From Effrenium voratum (taxonomy: Eukaryota > Sar > Dinophyceae > Suessiales > Symbiodiniaceae), in contig CAUJNA010003244.1 in assembly GCA_963377175.1 (NCBI GenBank), positions 1-64,000 of the forward strand: a DNA stretch of 64,000 nt. Direction: 5' to 3'. The notes beneath the pieces were generated by a model. It did not search any database. It saw only the letters and a list, made by a program, of their open reading frames with translations, and had not been told where the DNA came from. Made by a program: the position numbers and the translations under genes. Below, piece by piece: positions 8,101 to 17,887 of the stretch (its first letter is position 1; each line of letters starts with the position of its first letter).

Positions 8101-8727
8101 CATCGGGCACTGAAGCAAACAGCATATGAAGCCATGTGTGGACAGCAGTATCGTAACGGCATTTGTGTTTTTGGGGAAGTTGTGATCGCAAAACCCGAGC
8201 ACTACCACAAGAATCAATCCTGGAAACCCTGTGTTTGGGTAGGTCGCTCAACAAGTTCTGACAGGAACATTGTGCTTGATGGAGGAGGAGCTCATGAAGT
8301 TCGTACAGTACGGCGCATCCCTGTCTGCTGGAGGCCAGAAGTTTTGCAACTAGCCAGAGGGATGCCATATGACAACAAAGACAGTGCGATCAAAACGACG
8401 TACATTGGCGCACAACCTGTTCGTATTGCAGATGCCGAGCGAGATGCAATAGGAGACGAAGCAGCTTCAGATCCTGAGAGTGTGGATGAGCCTGGAGTGG
8501 ATAAGGTTGGAGATGAGGTTGCTATTGGTTTGGCGTTGGCGGTGAAGCCTGAAGGTAAGCAGCCCATCGTTCCTGGAAGGGTGCCTCCACCAGCATCGGC
8601 GGCGGTTGCAAGCAATGCAGGTCCTCAGGAGATGGTACCAGCCCCTGGCGCTCCACAGCTGTATTCGTCAGTGCCTGAGACACCTGTAACAATTTCCGCT
8701 GGAGCGGCGCGACACGTAGGCTCCTGA
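5122..8727 (+). CDS. Copia Gag-protease-integrase polyprotein (5' part of Gag-Pol)
   Basis: This 1,201-codon frame opens at the ATG at 5122 (MAADLQAELLKSL). Residues 1-225 form a helical UBN2/Gag-like capsid region, 235-290 a Lys/Gly nucleic-acid-binding tract, and about 292-305 a zinc knuckle C-x2-C-x4-H-x4-C (CRYCGKKGHWAAEC). The aspartic protease motif DSGA is near 438. Residues about 720-760 look like a SAP DNA-binding motif (MRDACKFLELPTSGDKGRLW). A HHCC zinc region (HSLTHTPKADWCDACVSC) near 796-815 leads into the integrase core, with acidic residues in FQLDYMF (~837), FRSDGEP (~905) and GAAERAV (~943). The frame ends at the TGA at 8725-8727, but homologous coding resumes in another frame within about 30 bp, so the stop results from a frameshift. 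Confidence 0.85.
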   Translation: MAADLQAELLKSLRKPDVFRYWSKEEEQQHFESWSFQFRTWLHAFDANFKQELDMVEGALDRPISMDRSPADTLARGLQLYALLSTYVEGRSGQLVRAERGSSNGFEVWRQLVRANAPRTRQRSLALMQAIVQMSEFQSLREGIAQLDDLRDQYERTSGKQVDDELLVSTLVRCSPQRLRTHVQLRLEPTTTYEELRELLLSFDDASQAYKPNSFIEYGSGVVPMDTQRVDKGKGTGKGKGKQDKGHQKGDHKGDKGFKGPQKGKGKGKGGDQGKGSGKASGRGKGDVSRDQCRYCGKKGHWAAECYKKATDVRAVDHTPAQSTTQSAPSVSGAASSAGTVQRVEMVDLTALALGQHRIRAVFHDTSATDFDGEYLHFDGSVHGLEQHDGNNVSSVGTGMDWFFMDHEHEQHSDSYINMVNHTDTTWNSTGNEQIILDSGADFSVAPAWMSVFGRAVDVGRPYLRDAQGRQIPVPEVRELRLLLQDESGTPVILKENFAIAHIATPLLAAGNLTKAGWSILAGEDGPCLSRGSLSIPLQYARNSLSVRGRVYQVIADGEINAIDIGKGVELRGEWKSYLDKPGWHILADGSPLLVAHCTRRFQNPTHMLAHQHWPARLTLADVGEGKWQVCENVADYMDQEDPFGVIPNLPGEGARQCRTTLTFLGAVQFDENFLTGAEPVGQEALRAEPAHPAVDLADAIPVEVPVAVDEKPKVVVNGVNLDEDSTNKQMRDACKFLELPTSGDKGRLWKRLVAYFMQKEHEAALEAAKVLYREAERVPEARPFAKEPTVEQRALHSLTHTPKADWCDACVSCRSREDNHGERVTDEPKQRLVFQLDYMFMSDDNSTEQKAGCLTCLVMAESQFGSILAIPCKQKGAKSLKYCVEEIVRHTMLFQDQRPIFRSDGEPATRQLLRAIQTCRSKLGLATEVDIANSKQANGAAERAVRTLRCGALTLMHQLETNYQMRLPVTHRLTAWALRHWSWLHNRYHVPQHRALKQTAYEAMCGQQYRNGICVFGEVVIAKPEHYHKNQSWKPCVWVGRSTSSDRNIVLDGGGAHEVRTVRRIPVCWRPEVLQLARGMPYDNKDSAIKTTYIGAQPVRIADAERDAIGDEAASDPESVDEPGVDKVGDEVAIGLALAVKPEGKQPIVPGRVPPPASAAVASNAGPQEMVPAPGAPQLYSSVPETPVTISAGAARHVGS

Positions 8728-10054
8728 GCTTGACGAGGAGTCTATAGCTAGCCCGAAGAAGGCTAGAACTGAAGCAGATGTGAGGCATGTTGAGAGATAT
8801 CCTGATGAAGATGAAGGTGCATTTGATTTGGGTGATTTGCAGTTTGATGAGACTTTGGATGCATATGAACCCGAACCTTGTTTGCGAGAAGAGAGACCGC
8901 CCGAACTGGCACCAGAGGAGTTGAAAGCTTTGGACCTTGTTTCAGACAGAAAAGAGATTGAAAGACTCTTGAAGATGGGCGTGATGGTGCAAGTTAGCGA
9001 GGAGGAGGCCAAGGGCCCCAAATATTCCTGGATGTCCACAACAGTGGCTTGAGACTGGCGTTGGAGGGAGCAGAGATGGCAGAGGAGAAGTTTTGTAGTC
9101 GCTCGCGATTACAAAGCCGCGGACCCTACAAGGGAAGGGCTCTTCAGCCCTGCTGCTGGTGTAAATCTGGCACGGGTTGTTCCGTTTGTGGCCATGATGG
9201 AGCAGCAGCCTACGTATGTTTTGGATATCAAGGACGCATATCTCATGTGCGACCAGCCGCGGCCCGTGCTTATTTCAGCGCCGAGTTTTCTTCCTGAGTT
9301 TGCTGGACAGATCTGGGAGTTGAAGAGATTGTTGCCAGGACAAAGAGATGGTTCCAGTGTTTGGTTTGGCAAGGCATTAGGACTGCTTCGGGAGGCGGGG
9401 CTCGACAATCTCCCTGAGGCGCCGAATATCTTCCGAGGCGTGGCTGATATGAGCAGTATTAGATTGACAATTCATGTGGATGACGTTTTGTTTTGCGGTT
9501 GCAAGGAGGAGGTGAACAGACTGCTGGAGGTTTTGGAGAAGGATGTTACATTGGTCGTGGAAGGTCCTTTCGATTTGCCTGGCCAAGAGTACAAGTATTT
9601 GAAGAAACGATACCAACTCACTGAAGATGGGCTGGTAATTCGACCGGACCGAAAGCAGCTGGAGAAAATTGTGGAATGTATGCAGCAACATGGCAAAGTG
9701 CGAGAAAGACAAATTCCCTGCACTCCAGAGATATCCGAGGTGGACAATAGCGAGGCGTTGGACCCATATTTGCATTCCATTTTCAGGAGTGTAGTTGGAC
9801 GGTTGTTGTATGTGTACCCAGAACTGCCAACAGCCCAGTTTGCAATCATTCGGCTTGCAGGGAAAATGTCGTGCCCGACGGTGAGAGATTTCAAGCATTT
9901 AGAGTATTTGACTGGATACCTAATTCATGTCATGGACTGGGGAATCAAGTTTCAGCGTCGGCCCTGGTCACAGTCAATCATGCATGATGGAGTTGCTGGA
10001 AATGTGGATCTTGAAGAGGCCATGGTGGTTGAATGCATTTCGGATTCAGATTGG
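8728..10054 (+). pseudogene. Copia reverse transcriptase, frameshifted and with an internal stop
   Basis: The +2 frame (from about 8730, PELDEESIASPKKARTEADV) continues Pol. A TGA at 9050-9052 sits where an Arg codon is expected just before DWRWREQ; a single CGA-to-TGA change would explain it. After the stop come RSFVVARDYKAADP, then YVLDIKDAYL (motif A) and IHVDDVLF (motif C, HVDD where copia usually has YVDD), followed by the RT thumb/connection region. At ECISDSDW the first LINE copy begins without breaking the frame, so translation would run on to 10567. The copia RNase H remainder is at 55088-55492. Confidence 0.8.
10040..10054 (+). repeat. 15-bp boundary repeat 1 (left target sequence of the LINE array)
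   Basis: tcggattcagattgg, the copia RNase H codons for SDSDW. The LINE begins immediately after (caagcttttggctcg). The same 15 bp occurs at 31380, 43377 and 55088. Confidence 0.9.
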
Positions 10055-11895
10055 CAAGCTTTTGGCTCGAACCTTCTCGTGGTAGCTTGGTTGACTGTAG
10101 CTTTAGATGGGGAGGGGCCCGCCATGAAGTTGCAGGACAAATCGAGCCGTGACATTTCGATAAGGCCGTTTGCTTGTGAGCACCACCGAAGTGACCACCT
10201 CAATCGCTTGAATAAGCCCTTGTTCTGCCCTTCCGTAGATATGCCTTCCTCGGAACCACGCGCTTGGTTTTGGAGTGACCTGACCAAATTCAAGATGACA
10301 CCCCGTGCACTCTTGGAGACTCATTCCTTTGGCCTTGTGACCTCACCGAGAAAACTGCATTTTGAACAGAGCTTGTGTCGCTTCTTTGATCTTGGTGGTT
10401 TCTCTAAGACAGTGAACATCGAGTTTGAAGGACGCTGCATCACGGCACCAGTGCATGCCACAGATACTGTGTTTTCCGTGGTCCTCCGGGAACTTGGTGC
10501 CCTGTCAGGCTTTCGGGTGAAGTCTAGATCGAAATGGATCGGACTTGGCCTCGAATTCGACGTTTGATGGTGTCTTCCCTTTAGGGGAAAATCACCAAAA
10601 GGACGGACAAGAAGCGCATCCTGAGACGCAAACCCGACGCCCAGGTGTGCAAACACATTACGCATTTTCTGCCTTTTCGTGTTACGCTGAGGACCAGGGC
10701 ACGCTCCCAACGTGCGCCATCATGGTTTCTTGGAAACTTGCACGCTTTTGCAGCAGGAAGAGATTGGAAAACCATCTGCATTCGCCAGTTGTTCTGTCAC
10801 ACGGTGAAATTGCAGAAGAGAATCACGACGACCTTACATCAAATCAGAGTGCCTGTTTCGATTTGCAGAGCATGCCGCTGTTGCCGTTCTGCTCCCAGAC
10901 GCGCATTTTGACATGTAATCCAGAACATGAAGGCTCTACTATGGGCATCCGACCCAGCCAATTTCCTCTGGCAGATGCATCATTTGCTGATCCGTGTGAT
11001 GCCCGGAATCCGATAGCATTGTTTCACGGTGAGCATGCATGTCACGTGTTCCCAATCTGCACCTGCTGGTTGCTTCGCCACCTAGTGTGATCCCAGATGC
11101 TAATCACATCGAGCTAGTATCAACTCAAGGTGCTTGTCTTGATTCACGGGGTGTGCCTTTCCAGAGTCACCTCCACCAAGCATGCACCCCGACAGGTAAT
11201 CCAGATCGCGAAAGACCTTCCACAACTACAGAGCCCAGCCCGCCATTCAGGACTGTTGAGCTTTGGGTGGTGTTGCCCGGCGCCTCCAAATCTGTTGTAA
11301 TGGGTGTCAGTTGTCACCTCAAGGTGAGGGATGTGGTAGCCAGCCTTCAATTGAAGAGAAGTGTTCATTGCGTCTCCGATGGCCATTATTTGGACCCGGA
11401 CGCATCTGTCATTGCTCTCCGTGACAAAGTGCTCAGATTGACGGATCGTGGAATTCCTGGTGGGATGAAGCGACTCCGCTCTCGCAGCACACATTCCAAT
11501 CCACGGCCAAATCAGCCAGAGATTCCCACAGACCAGTGGCTCTTTGGTAGAGGGTGTGTCTCTGTTCAGGACCCGATCTGGGACATTGGTGGCACGGCCC
11601 ATGTTTGCGTCACGAATTGACCAAAAGCCATGGAGGTAGATTGATTTACCTCGCGCAACTGATGGACTACCCCCAACACTGTGAAAATCCGAGCCCGACA
11701 GGCACTATCCCGAGGGATGTGTGTACATACATTGATACATCCGAGCCATTTCCCGTGGCAACCTCGTCACGCTGCCTGCTCATCTTGACCAATGTGCAAG
11801 TGAAGGTGAGCGACGATGTGCGCCAAATTCACTGTCAGAATGACACCGCACTCATTTGCCACGAGCCAGACATGCGCAGACCAAGGGCTTTGGTC
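10055..11895 (+). pseudogene. LINE copy 1 ORF1, N-terminal part
   Basis: ORF1 is in frame with the upstream copia codons (SDSDW-QAFGSNLLVVAWL) and has its first internal ATG at 10124 (MKLQDKSSRDIS). The frame runs to 10567, where the 413-bp deletion shifts it. Homologous coding continues in another frame to about 11053 and, after a 103-bp deletion, in a third frame from about 11054. The part at 11254-11460 (VELWVVLPGASKSVVMG to DRGIPGGMKR) looks like a beta-grasp/ubiquitin-like unit ending in GG. A 7-bp deletion near 11620 breaks the frame again before the methyltransferase. No catalytic motif is recognised in this N-terminal region. Confidence 0.6.
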
Positions 11896-12900
11896 ATGGA
11901 CGTATTTGCTGGAGGCGTTGGTGGTTGGTCTCATGCTGTTAGGCATCTCGAAGACCTTCAGGTACCGATCAGCACTGTCGCTTGCATTGACAATAGTGTA
12001 AGTGCCGCAGAAACGCATATGAGAATTCACGGTGGCGTTCACCTGCAAGAGAACCAGCTCCCTGCTGCTTCTGGTACAATGGAGGTAGGACAGCATCTCT
12101 ACTGGAGACAGGATGTCACCCTTGCATTGCTCCATTGCCATACCCATGCGACAGTGTCCTGCCAGTGTCCTCCCTGGTCCAGAGCAGGAGGCCAGTCTGG
12201 CTTCCGAACAGAAAGCGGCAGATTGTGGTTGGACGTCTTTGAGGCAGCCTTGCTCTGTCGGCCAGCCATGATAGCAGTTGAGAATGTCTCTACCATGATT
12301 TTCATCATATTTGGAATGGGCGGGCTTTCGATTCCTTTGGGAAGACACTGCATCGCTTGAAGAGCATGTGCCGGCCAGCAGGCCCAGATGGTTGGCTCTC
12401 TTTGGCGTGCAGTGGGGGCAAGATGAGGAACTCATCTCCTACCGTTGGACTGCTCTGGGTAAACCCACCCTCGCAAACTTTGATGCATGGCATCTTTTCA
12501 CAGACGAAGCCTAGAGCTCACTGAGTCTGCGATTGCCGTCTATGATGACCCTAGGTTTCTGCCTGAGGCATGAAGGTCAAGCATCGTTGCAACAACATCC
12601 TTGCACAAGCAATCCGGTCAAGTGACAGACTTGGGACAATCATGGCTTCATAGTCAACAGCACTTGCTTGGTACTCACCTGGCCGAGACACAGGGCATTT
12701 TTGCTGTTTTGGTCTTTGAGGCTAAGCATACTAATGGCAAGCCTCACTTTCTCTCACTATATCAGGTTCTGATAGCCCACGGATTGAAAGAACCTGTTAC
12801 CTTGCCGGCAGATGTCAATCAAGCCTTCAGGCAAGTAGGCAACTTCATCGCCCCGATCCATGCGCTTTACGTGTTAGGAGTGGCAGTTGTCAGGCATGCC
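11896..12900 (+). pseudogene. Cytosine-C5 DNA methyltransferase domain within LINE ORF1 (copy 1)
   Basis: The motif order is that of C5-cytosine DNA methyltransferases. Motif I is MDVFAGGVGGWSHAVRHL (from about 11896, AdoMet-binding). Motif IV is CPPWSRAGGQSG near 12165-12200, with its catalytic Cys-Pro-Pro. Motif VI is AVENVS near 12275. The C-terminal motif X-like segment is VGNFIAPIHALYVLG (about 12835-12879). The enzyme family transfers methyl from S-adenosylmethionine to cytosine C5 in DNA. This copy keeps motifs I, IV and VI in one frame but has a deletion right after ENVS and frame breaks further on. No chromatin-reader or replication-targeting domain is seen, so it looks like a bare catalytic module. 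Cytosine methyltransferases captured by dinoflagellate retrotransposons have been reported before. Confidence 0.8.
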
Positions 12901-15559
12901 CGCAGAATCTTGAGTGCACCAACCACAGATGCAATATATAAGTGCATATCTGCACAGGCGGATCCGTGCAACCAGAGCCCGTGTCTTGACACGTGACGGC
13001 TGGTCGCAGGTTGTAGTGGACACCTCTGCACATGAGATTTCTCCCACCATACGACGTGGTCCGTCACGGTCATCACAGAGACTCAGTGTTATGAAGTGGT
13101 TTTGCATAAACCCATCGCCCTGGATTCCATCCATGACATTCTCGAGCTTCCCATTCGTGATCAAGAGATTTTCGTGTCAGACATTAGAGGACCACGTAGA
13201 GTTCCATCGCACTGGCAGGCCCGTGAAAATTGTCAGGTGCATTTCGCATCTCCACGTTTTGCGCACGTTGGAGCAGCCCGCATCGCAGAATTGAGGTCTT
13301 GCTTGCGTCGGGTTGTGCCTACCACGGTCCAGGGAGATAACTCGCGTTTCGTCGTGTGGATGTGGGATGGTCTTATCTTTAGCATCCAGCGAGTGCCGTG
13401 CCGCTAGCTCTGGAATACGCATATGAATTGCAGCAGATGATCAACGTGTACCGTGATGCCAGCATCCGCTCTCTGGGATCTGATGGTTGGGTGCCAGCTG
13501 ATTCCATTGGTGAGACACGTGTGCCGCCGTTGCATCCTGTCGTAAGCATTTGCCTCAACCCGATTCACACTTCGGTTGCTGCGGACCCTCAATCGGTGGA
13601 ACTTTGGATCAAGTGGCCGGGGGTTAGTAGGGCACGTGTGCTTCGTGTTCAGATGCGTTGTGACTTGCAAACCGCATGCCGATCAGTCCACAACCAGGAC
13701 CAGGGTGACTTTGACGCTTTGGAGCCTTGGGTCAACGGACACCAAATTGCATGGGACACCAAAGCTTATCACCTCAATTCTCTTGTTGTATCCTTGCGAA
13801 CACAGGGTGTACGAGGTGGTGCGAAGTCTAAGAATCTCCCTACTCGGTGCGCTACTATCCTCTTGCAGCAAGGTGTGCCCGTTCACAAAATTGCGCAGAA
13901 GGTTGACGAACTGTTGGGCAAATGTGACGAGGCCGAATTCGTGACAGTGGAGAGCGAAGCGTCCCTCGCTAGGCAGAAGCAATCCCTGATTGAACTTGCG
14001 GCCAAGCATAAAGTTGAACTTTATGGGGAAGTCAAAGGTAAAGGCAAAGGGAATGCCAAGTCGCGAAGGACCAGCAAGAAACCCATGAAGGGTGCTCCCT
14101 TGGTTGTGCCTAGTGCGTCTGACTTCCAACTCGAGCCAGGCACCTTCCAATTCGCCGACGGTACACCAGCCGCGGTACTCACGGAAATTAGCACCAGGAC
14201 CACCGGAATCGCTCTGCTTTCGGCTGCAGAAGCAGTTCCATGGCTCGCACAGCCTCCATCTACACCAGACGAACTGGCAGTCATTGTTCTCGGCGAGGGA
14301 CTAAGCCACCCCCAAATTGACAAATGCTCCATTGAATTTCCCGCTGTTGCTGTGGGCACTCAGGACCGTGTGCTTCTCAGAGGTTCCTTATATCAGCTTG
14401 GTTCCAAGCATGTGAAACTCGGATTAACACAGCTCAAAATGGTTGTTGCGGAAACGGTCACGTGCTCACTCACGGTGCACAGTGAGGACTTCCAACCAGA
14501 ATCATGGAAGGGTTTGGTGTTGGCGCCAGCCAAAGTGATCTTGAGCCGCCTCGGAGACTTGCAGCCACAGATCACTTCTGTATGGGGACGTTCTTTTCGT
14601 AAAGACAAGGACCGAAGTGCGCCTGCAGACTCCACTACCGTTCAAATCTGGATTAGCCTCCCCACGGCAGCCGTGACAAACCTGCTCCGCATGTCAGGAT
14701 TCAGCAGTGTCTACATCACCCCTAGGAGCGCAAGTGGAAGCATAGATACTAGTTATCCAGTGTTCTGGATGGCGGACAGTACACGTGTGGGGTCTCCCCC
14801 ACCTGGGGTTCAGAGGTGGAGGCAGTAAACCGAACTATGCAATCCGGGCCACGGCTGCCACTGCCCAGGCCATCCACAACAAGGTCCGACCAGGTGAAAC
14901 CTGGAGAGCCCATAGCAGTGACTGAGCTTTTAAGCTTGCACCTTCCCCAGGTATTACACGTGAAGCTTTGACAGAATTGGGTGCGGAAAATGAAGTGGGC
15001 GCTGAAACCCATAAAACGCCTCAACCACCGTACTTGGTTGGTAGGAGCGGGAGATGCACCAGGGTCTTGGTGTGTTCAGCTTGGCGGAGCGTCAATTCTC
15101 ATCACTCGAGTGGAGCCAAAACAGTCGGCCACTGCCGCTGTTGTGCTTGGAGGCAGACCTCCAGAGCCTAAGCCCTCATCGAGCACTGTTGACCCCTGGC
15201 TTCACTCCGATCCGTGGGCCAGTGCCGCGCCAAGGGCCAATATGCCCACATCACGGGCGATGCAGGGTCCCATCCAGACCAAACACGAAGAACAAGACAA
15301 ACGCCTCGAATCACTTGAACAGAAAATTCAAATACTGTCCGATGGACAGCACAAAATTGAAAAGTGCCAGCACGATATGCAGGCTGCCATCACCTCGCAG
15401 CTCCAGGGCATCGTGTCTTCTGTGACCACGCAACTGGAATCGAGCATGCAGCAGGCAATCAGCAGAGCGTTGAAAACACGACCGACCATCCGTGATTCAC
15501 CCGACAAAGCTGCGCCTATCAAAAAGGCCCAGCGAATCGCGAGTGATGACGACATGTAG
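12901..15559 (+). pseudogene. LINE copy 1 ORF1, C-terminal part with coiled coil
   Basis: Downstream of the methyltransferase, ORF1 continues in several frames. The longest open stretch is 13398-14828. It includes a second beta-grasp-like unit (VELWIKWPGVSRARVLRV ... SLVVSLRTQGVRGGAKSK), a Lys/Gly basic tract (EVKGKGKGNAKSRRTSKK), and a third strand set (VQIWISLPTAAVTNLL). A small deletion near 14790-14930 shifts the frame. The C-terminus, to the TAG at 15557-15559, has a predicted coiled coil (EEQDKRLESLEQKIQILSDG and following heptads), as is common in LINE ORF1 nucleic-acid chaperones. Function beyond RNA/DNA binding is not inferable. Confidence 0.6.
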
Positions 15560-17202
15560 CATTCGCTGCACGGTCCACCGTGACTGTGCAGCACACCTCA
15601 CGCGCAGGTATAGGGGCGCTGAATTCTCCGTCCTTTCGAACAGGTAAAGGAAAGGAGCCGACAGCATTGCCTGTGTGTGTAATTTTCTACCCTTCCCTCT
15701 GTAGCAGTAACTCAATAGAAGTTGCTGACTACCACGAGCCTGGTCGGCTTCGCACGTACTCTTGGATTCAGGGTCTGTTTGACAGAAGGATGAACGTGTG
15801 GGTTCGCAGCCCCGGTGCTGTGCCCAATATTGCCTGCATTGTCATCCAGAGACAGCCTTACCGCACAGTGACTTTAGGGTGCTCCTCTGGTAATAACGTG
15901 TGCTCGGGTACATGTTTCGCATTGGAGCATGGGTCATCCAGGAGAGTACAGCCGCAACAGTGCTTTGAGGAAAAAGATGTCATCCCGCCGAAGGTTCCGC
16001 CTGTGAGTACTTCCACGTGGTTTGCATTGAATGCTTGGCAGTTTCAGGTTGCCCTTGGTTGTGCGTTCAGGTACGGAGAAGCAAAAAATCCCGGACCCTA
16101 TCAGGTTCTCACCGTGTGTGTTTTTAATCCGACTACTGTTTATAACCATGTTGCCGATATTTGCAAAATACCAGCAGATCTCTACATCTTGTCAGAGACG
16201 GGGGCCATGGACATCCACCAAAAAGATCTAACCCACGACCTTGCGCAAAATAACCTGAGTGTCTCATGGGGTTATCCTGTTCCTCAGTTCAGGGACACCA
16301 AGTCAGCGGCTTGTAACAAGGGAGCCCCCATCGGCGTTGCCCTATGGTCAAGATTGCCACTTCGAGCATGTAGGGAATCTCCGCCAGATCCGCTTCACAT
16401 TTCTTGCAGATATCAGGAAGCATGGGTCACTTTTGGGAAAAACCCGGTTCTGGTGATAGTGATCTATTGTTTTACCACCACGCATCGTGAGCATCGAGAT
16501 AAAAATCTTGTGTTACTCACGCATGCTGCAAAACGCGCAGCCGCAGTACGGGGAAATGTCATGCTCGGAGGCGATTTTAATGCTGCACTGCAGGATGATC
16601 GTATAGTGCCAATGCTCGAGCAGCAGGGATTTTTAGATGTCATGCAGATGGCAAAATCGAGGTGGCCAGATCGCATACATCCGACATGTATGGAGGTCAC
16701 CTACCCGGATAACCTCTTAATCAAAGGACCCCTCACACATAAGATCATGGGTGCGAGCGTTCTTGTGAATCGAGGGTTGGGTGCGCATTTGCCCTTTCTG
16801 ATTCAATTTCTTGTTTCTTCAGATACTGAGGCAGTTCTGGCCTGGAAATTGCCCAAGGATTGGACTGACTTGAAACCGGATCCCCAGCATATTGAGGTTG
16901 AGTATCAACACACCAGACGGTCATTCATGGACAGCACAGATAGGACAGTTGAGTCAGCGCTATCGCAATGGGCCAACGCTGTTGAGTCTGCAGTGGATAA
17001 AGCCCTGCAGACCAGCGGCTGTTCCGATGGACCGAACCACCTGCCGCCTGCTTTTCGAGGCCGATGCCAGAGGCCCGCCTATCGACAAATACAGCCAGCA
17101 CCGGTGCCCAAGTTTGCTAATAACCGCACCTATGAGCCACTCGTGGACATTGTGTCTTTTACGGTGGTCCATAAGACCCGTCAGGTACGTCGCCTGTACT
17201 CC
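15560..17202 (+). CDS. LINE copy 1 ORF2, N-terminal part: NPGP motif and APE-type endonuclease
   Basis: ORF2 opens within about 20 bp after the ORF1 stop; the true start is unclear because the first in-frame ATG (MNVWVRSPGAV) is about 75 codons in. RYGEAKNPGP (16075-16098) is a 2A-like NPGP motif directly before the endonuclease. Apurinic-endonuclease motifs follow: VFNPTTV, ILSETG (catalytic Glu), GAPIGVALWSRLP, MLGGDFNAAL (catalytic Asp-Asn), a degenerate D-x-LL segment, and LGAHLPF at the expected terminal His. This nuclease nicks target DNA to start target-primed reverse transcription. The frame is intact up to RRLYS, where the tyrosine-recombinase element interrupts it at 17203. A chance extension into that element ends at 17247. 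Confidence 0.8.
16075..16098 (+). other. 2A-like NPGP motif in LINE copy 1 ORF2
   Basis: Codes GEAKNPGP. In authentic 2A peptides a ribosome skips between Gly and the final Pro of NPGP, usually within D-x-E-x-NPGP. Here the Glu is one residue earlier than consensus. The same peptide is present in all three copies. Confidence 0.5.
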
Positions 17203-17315
17203 GGATTGCTAGTGCTTGCACTCGCGGCGTTATACGGGTGCCCTTAACTGTTGAGTTGCAGCTTGAGGCTCAAACCTTTCCTTTCCTTCCAATTTCAGGG
17301 CCTTAGATTTTTTTC
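17203..17315 (+). repeat. Split direct repeat A1 of the tyrosine-recombinase element
   Basis: 113 bp starting ggattgctagtgcttgcact and ending ttagatttttttc, identical by eye to A2 at 26705-26817. Near its outer edge is the short dyad agtgcttgcact (17211-17222), a candidate recombinase-binding site. Confidence 0.9.
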
Positions 17316-17887
17316 AGAGCTTGCGCACTGCATGGTTTTGCATGGATCTTGCGTGTTTTGTGAATTGTTTTCCGCAGCAGTTCCTTCCCGGCTCACGTCC
17401 GTGCTCAGGTGCATGTCCGTTCGGACCTCGATGCTCTGCCGTTTGCCCCCCTTTTTTTCTTTTCGGGCCCTTTCCCCCCCCTTTTTTTTTTTCGGGTCCT
17501 TTTGGGGGTGGCCGTTTCGCCTTGTGTCAGGACTCCCTCCAGTTCGTCACAGCCCGGGCCTTGGAGAAGGGTGCACAGTTCACTTCTTGAAAGTCCCAGT
17601 TGCCTTTCCCCCTTCGTCTTCCTTGCTCCTCGCTCGTGCCCTGTCAGGCGGCCGTGTTTCAGGTACCCCGCAAGTCCGGCCTCAGTCCCTCTTGCACCGT
17701 GCGCCGCCCTCAGGTTACTTCTGCCTCTTGTCTTTTGCCGCCAGGCCTACGGTCCGTGCCTCAATTCTTCCTTCCGCTTGGCCCCGTTTGCGTTTGCGTC
17801 ACCAGTGCCCGCACAGCGTTGGTTCATCCACAGCTCTTGGCTCAGCTCAGTTCTTGCTTTGGTCTCCTTGTCGGCTCCCTGATCGCC

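Noticed and set aside
9050..9052. Reassigned stop codon or programmed readthrough
   Set aside because: It is a lone lesion in an element that also has a frameshift; simple decay explains it.
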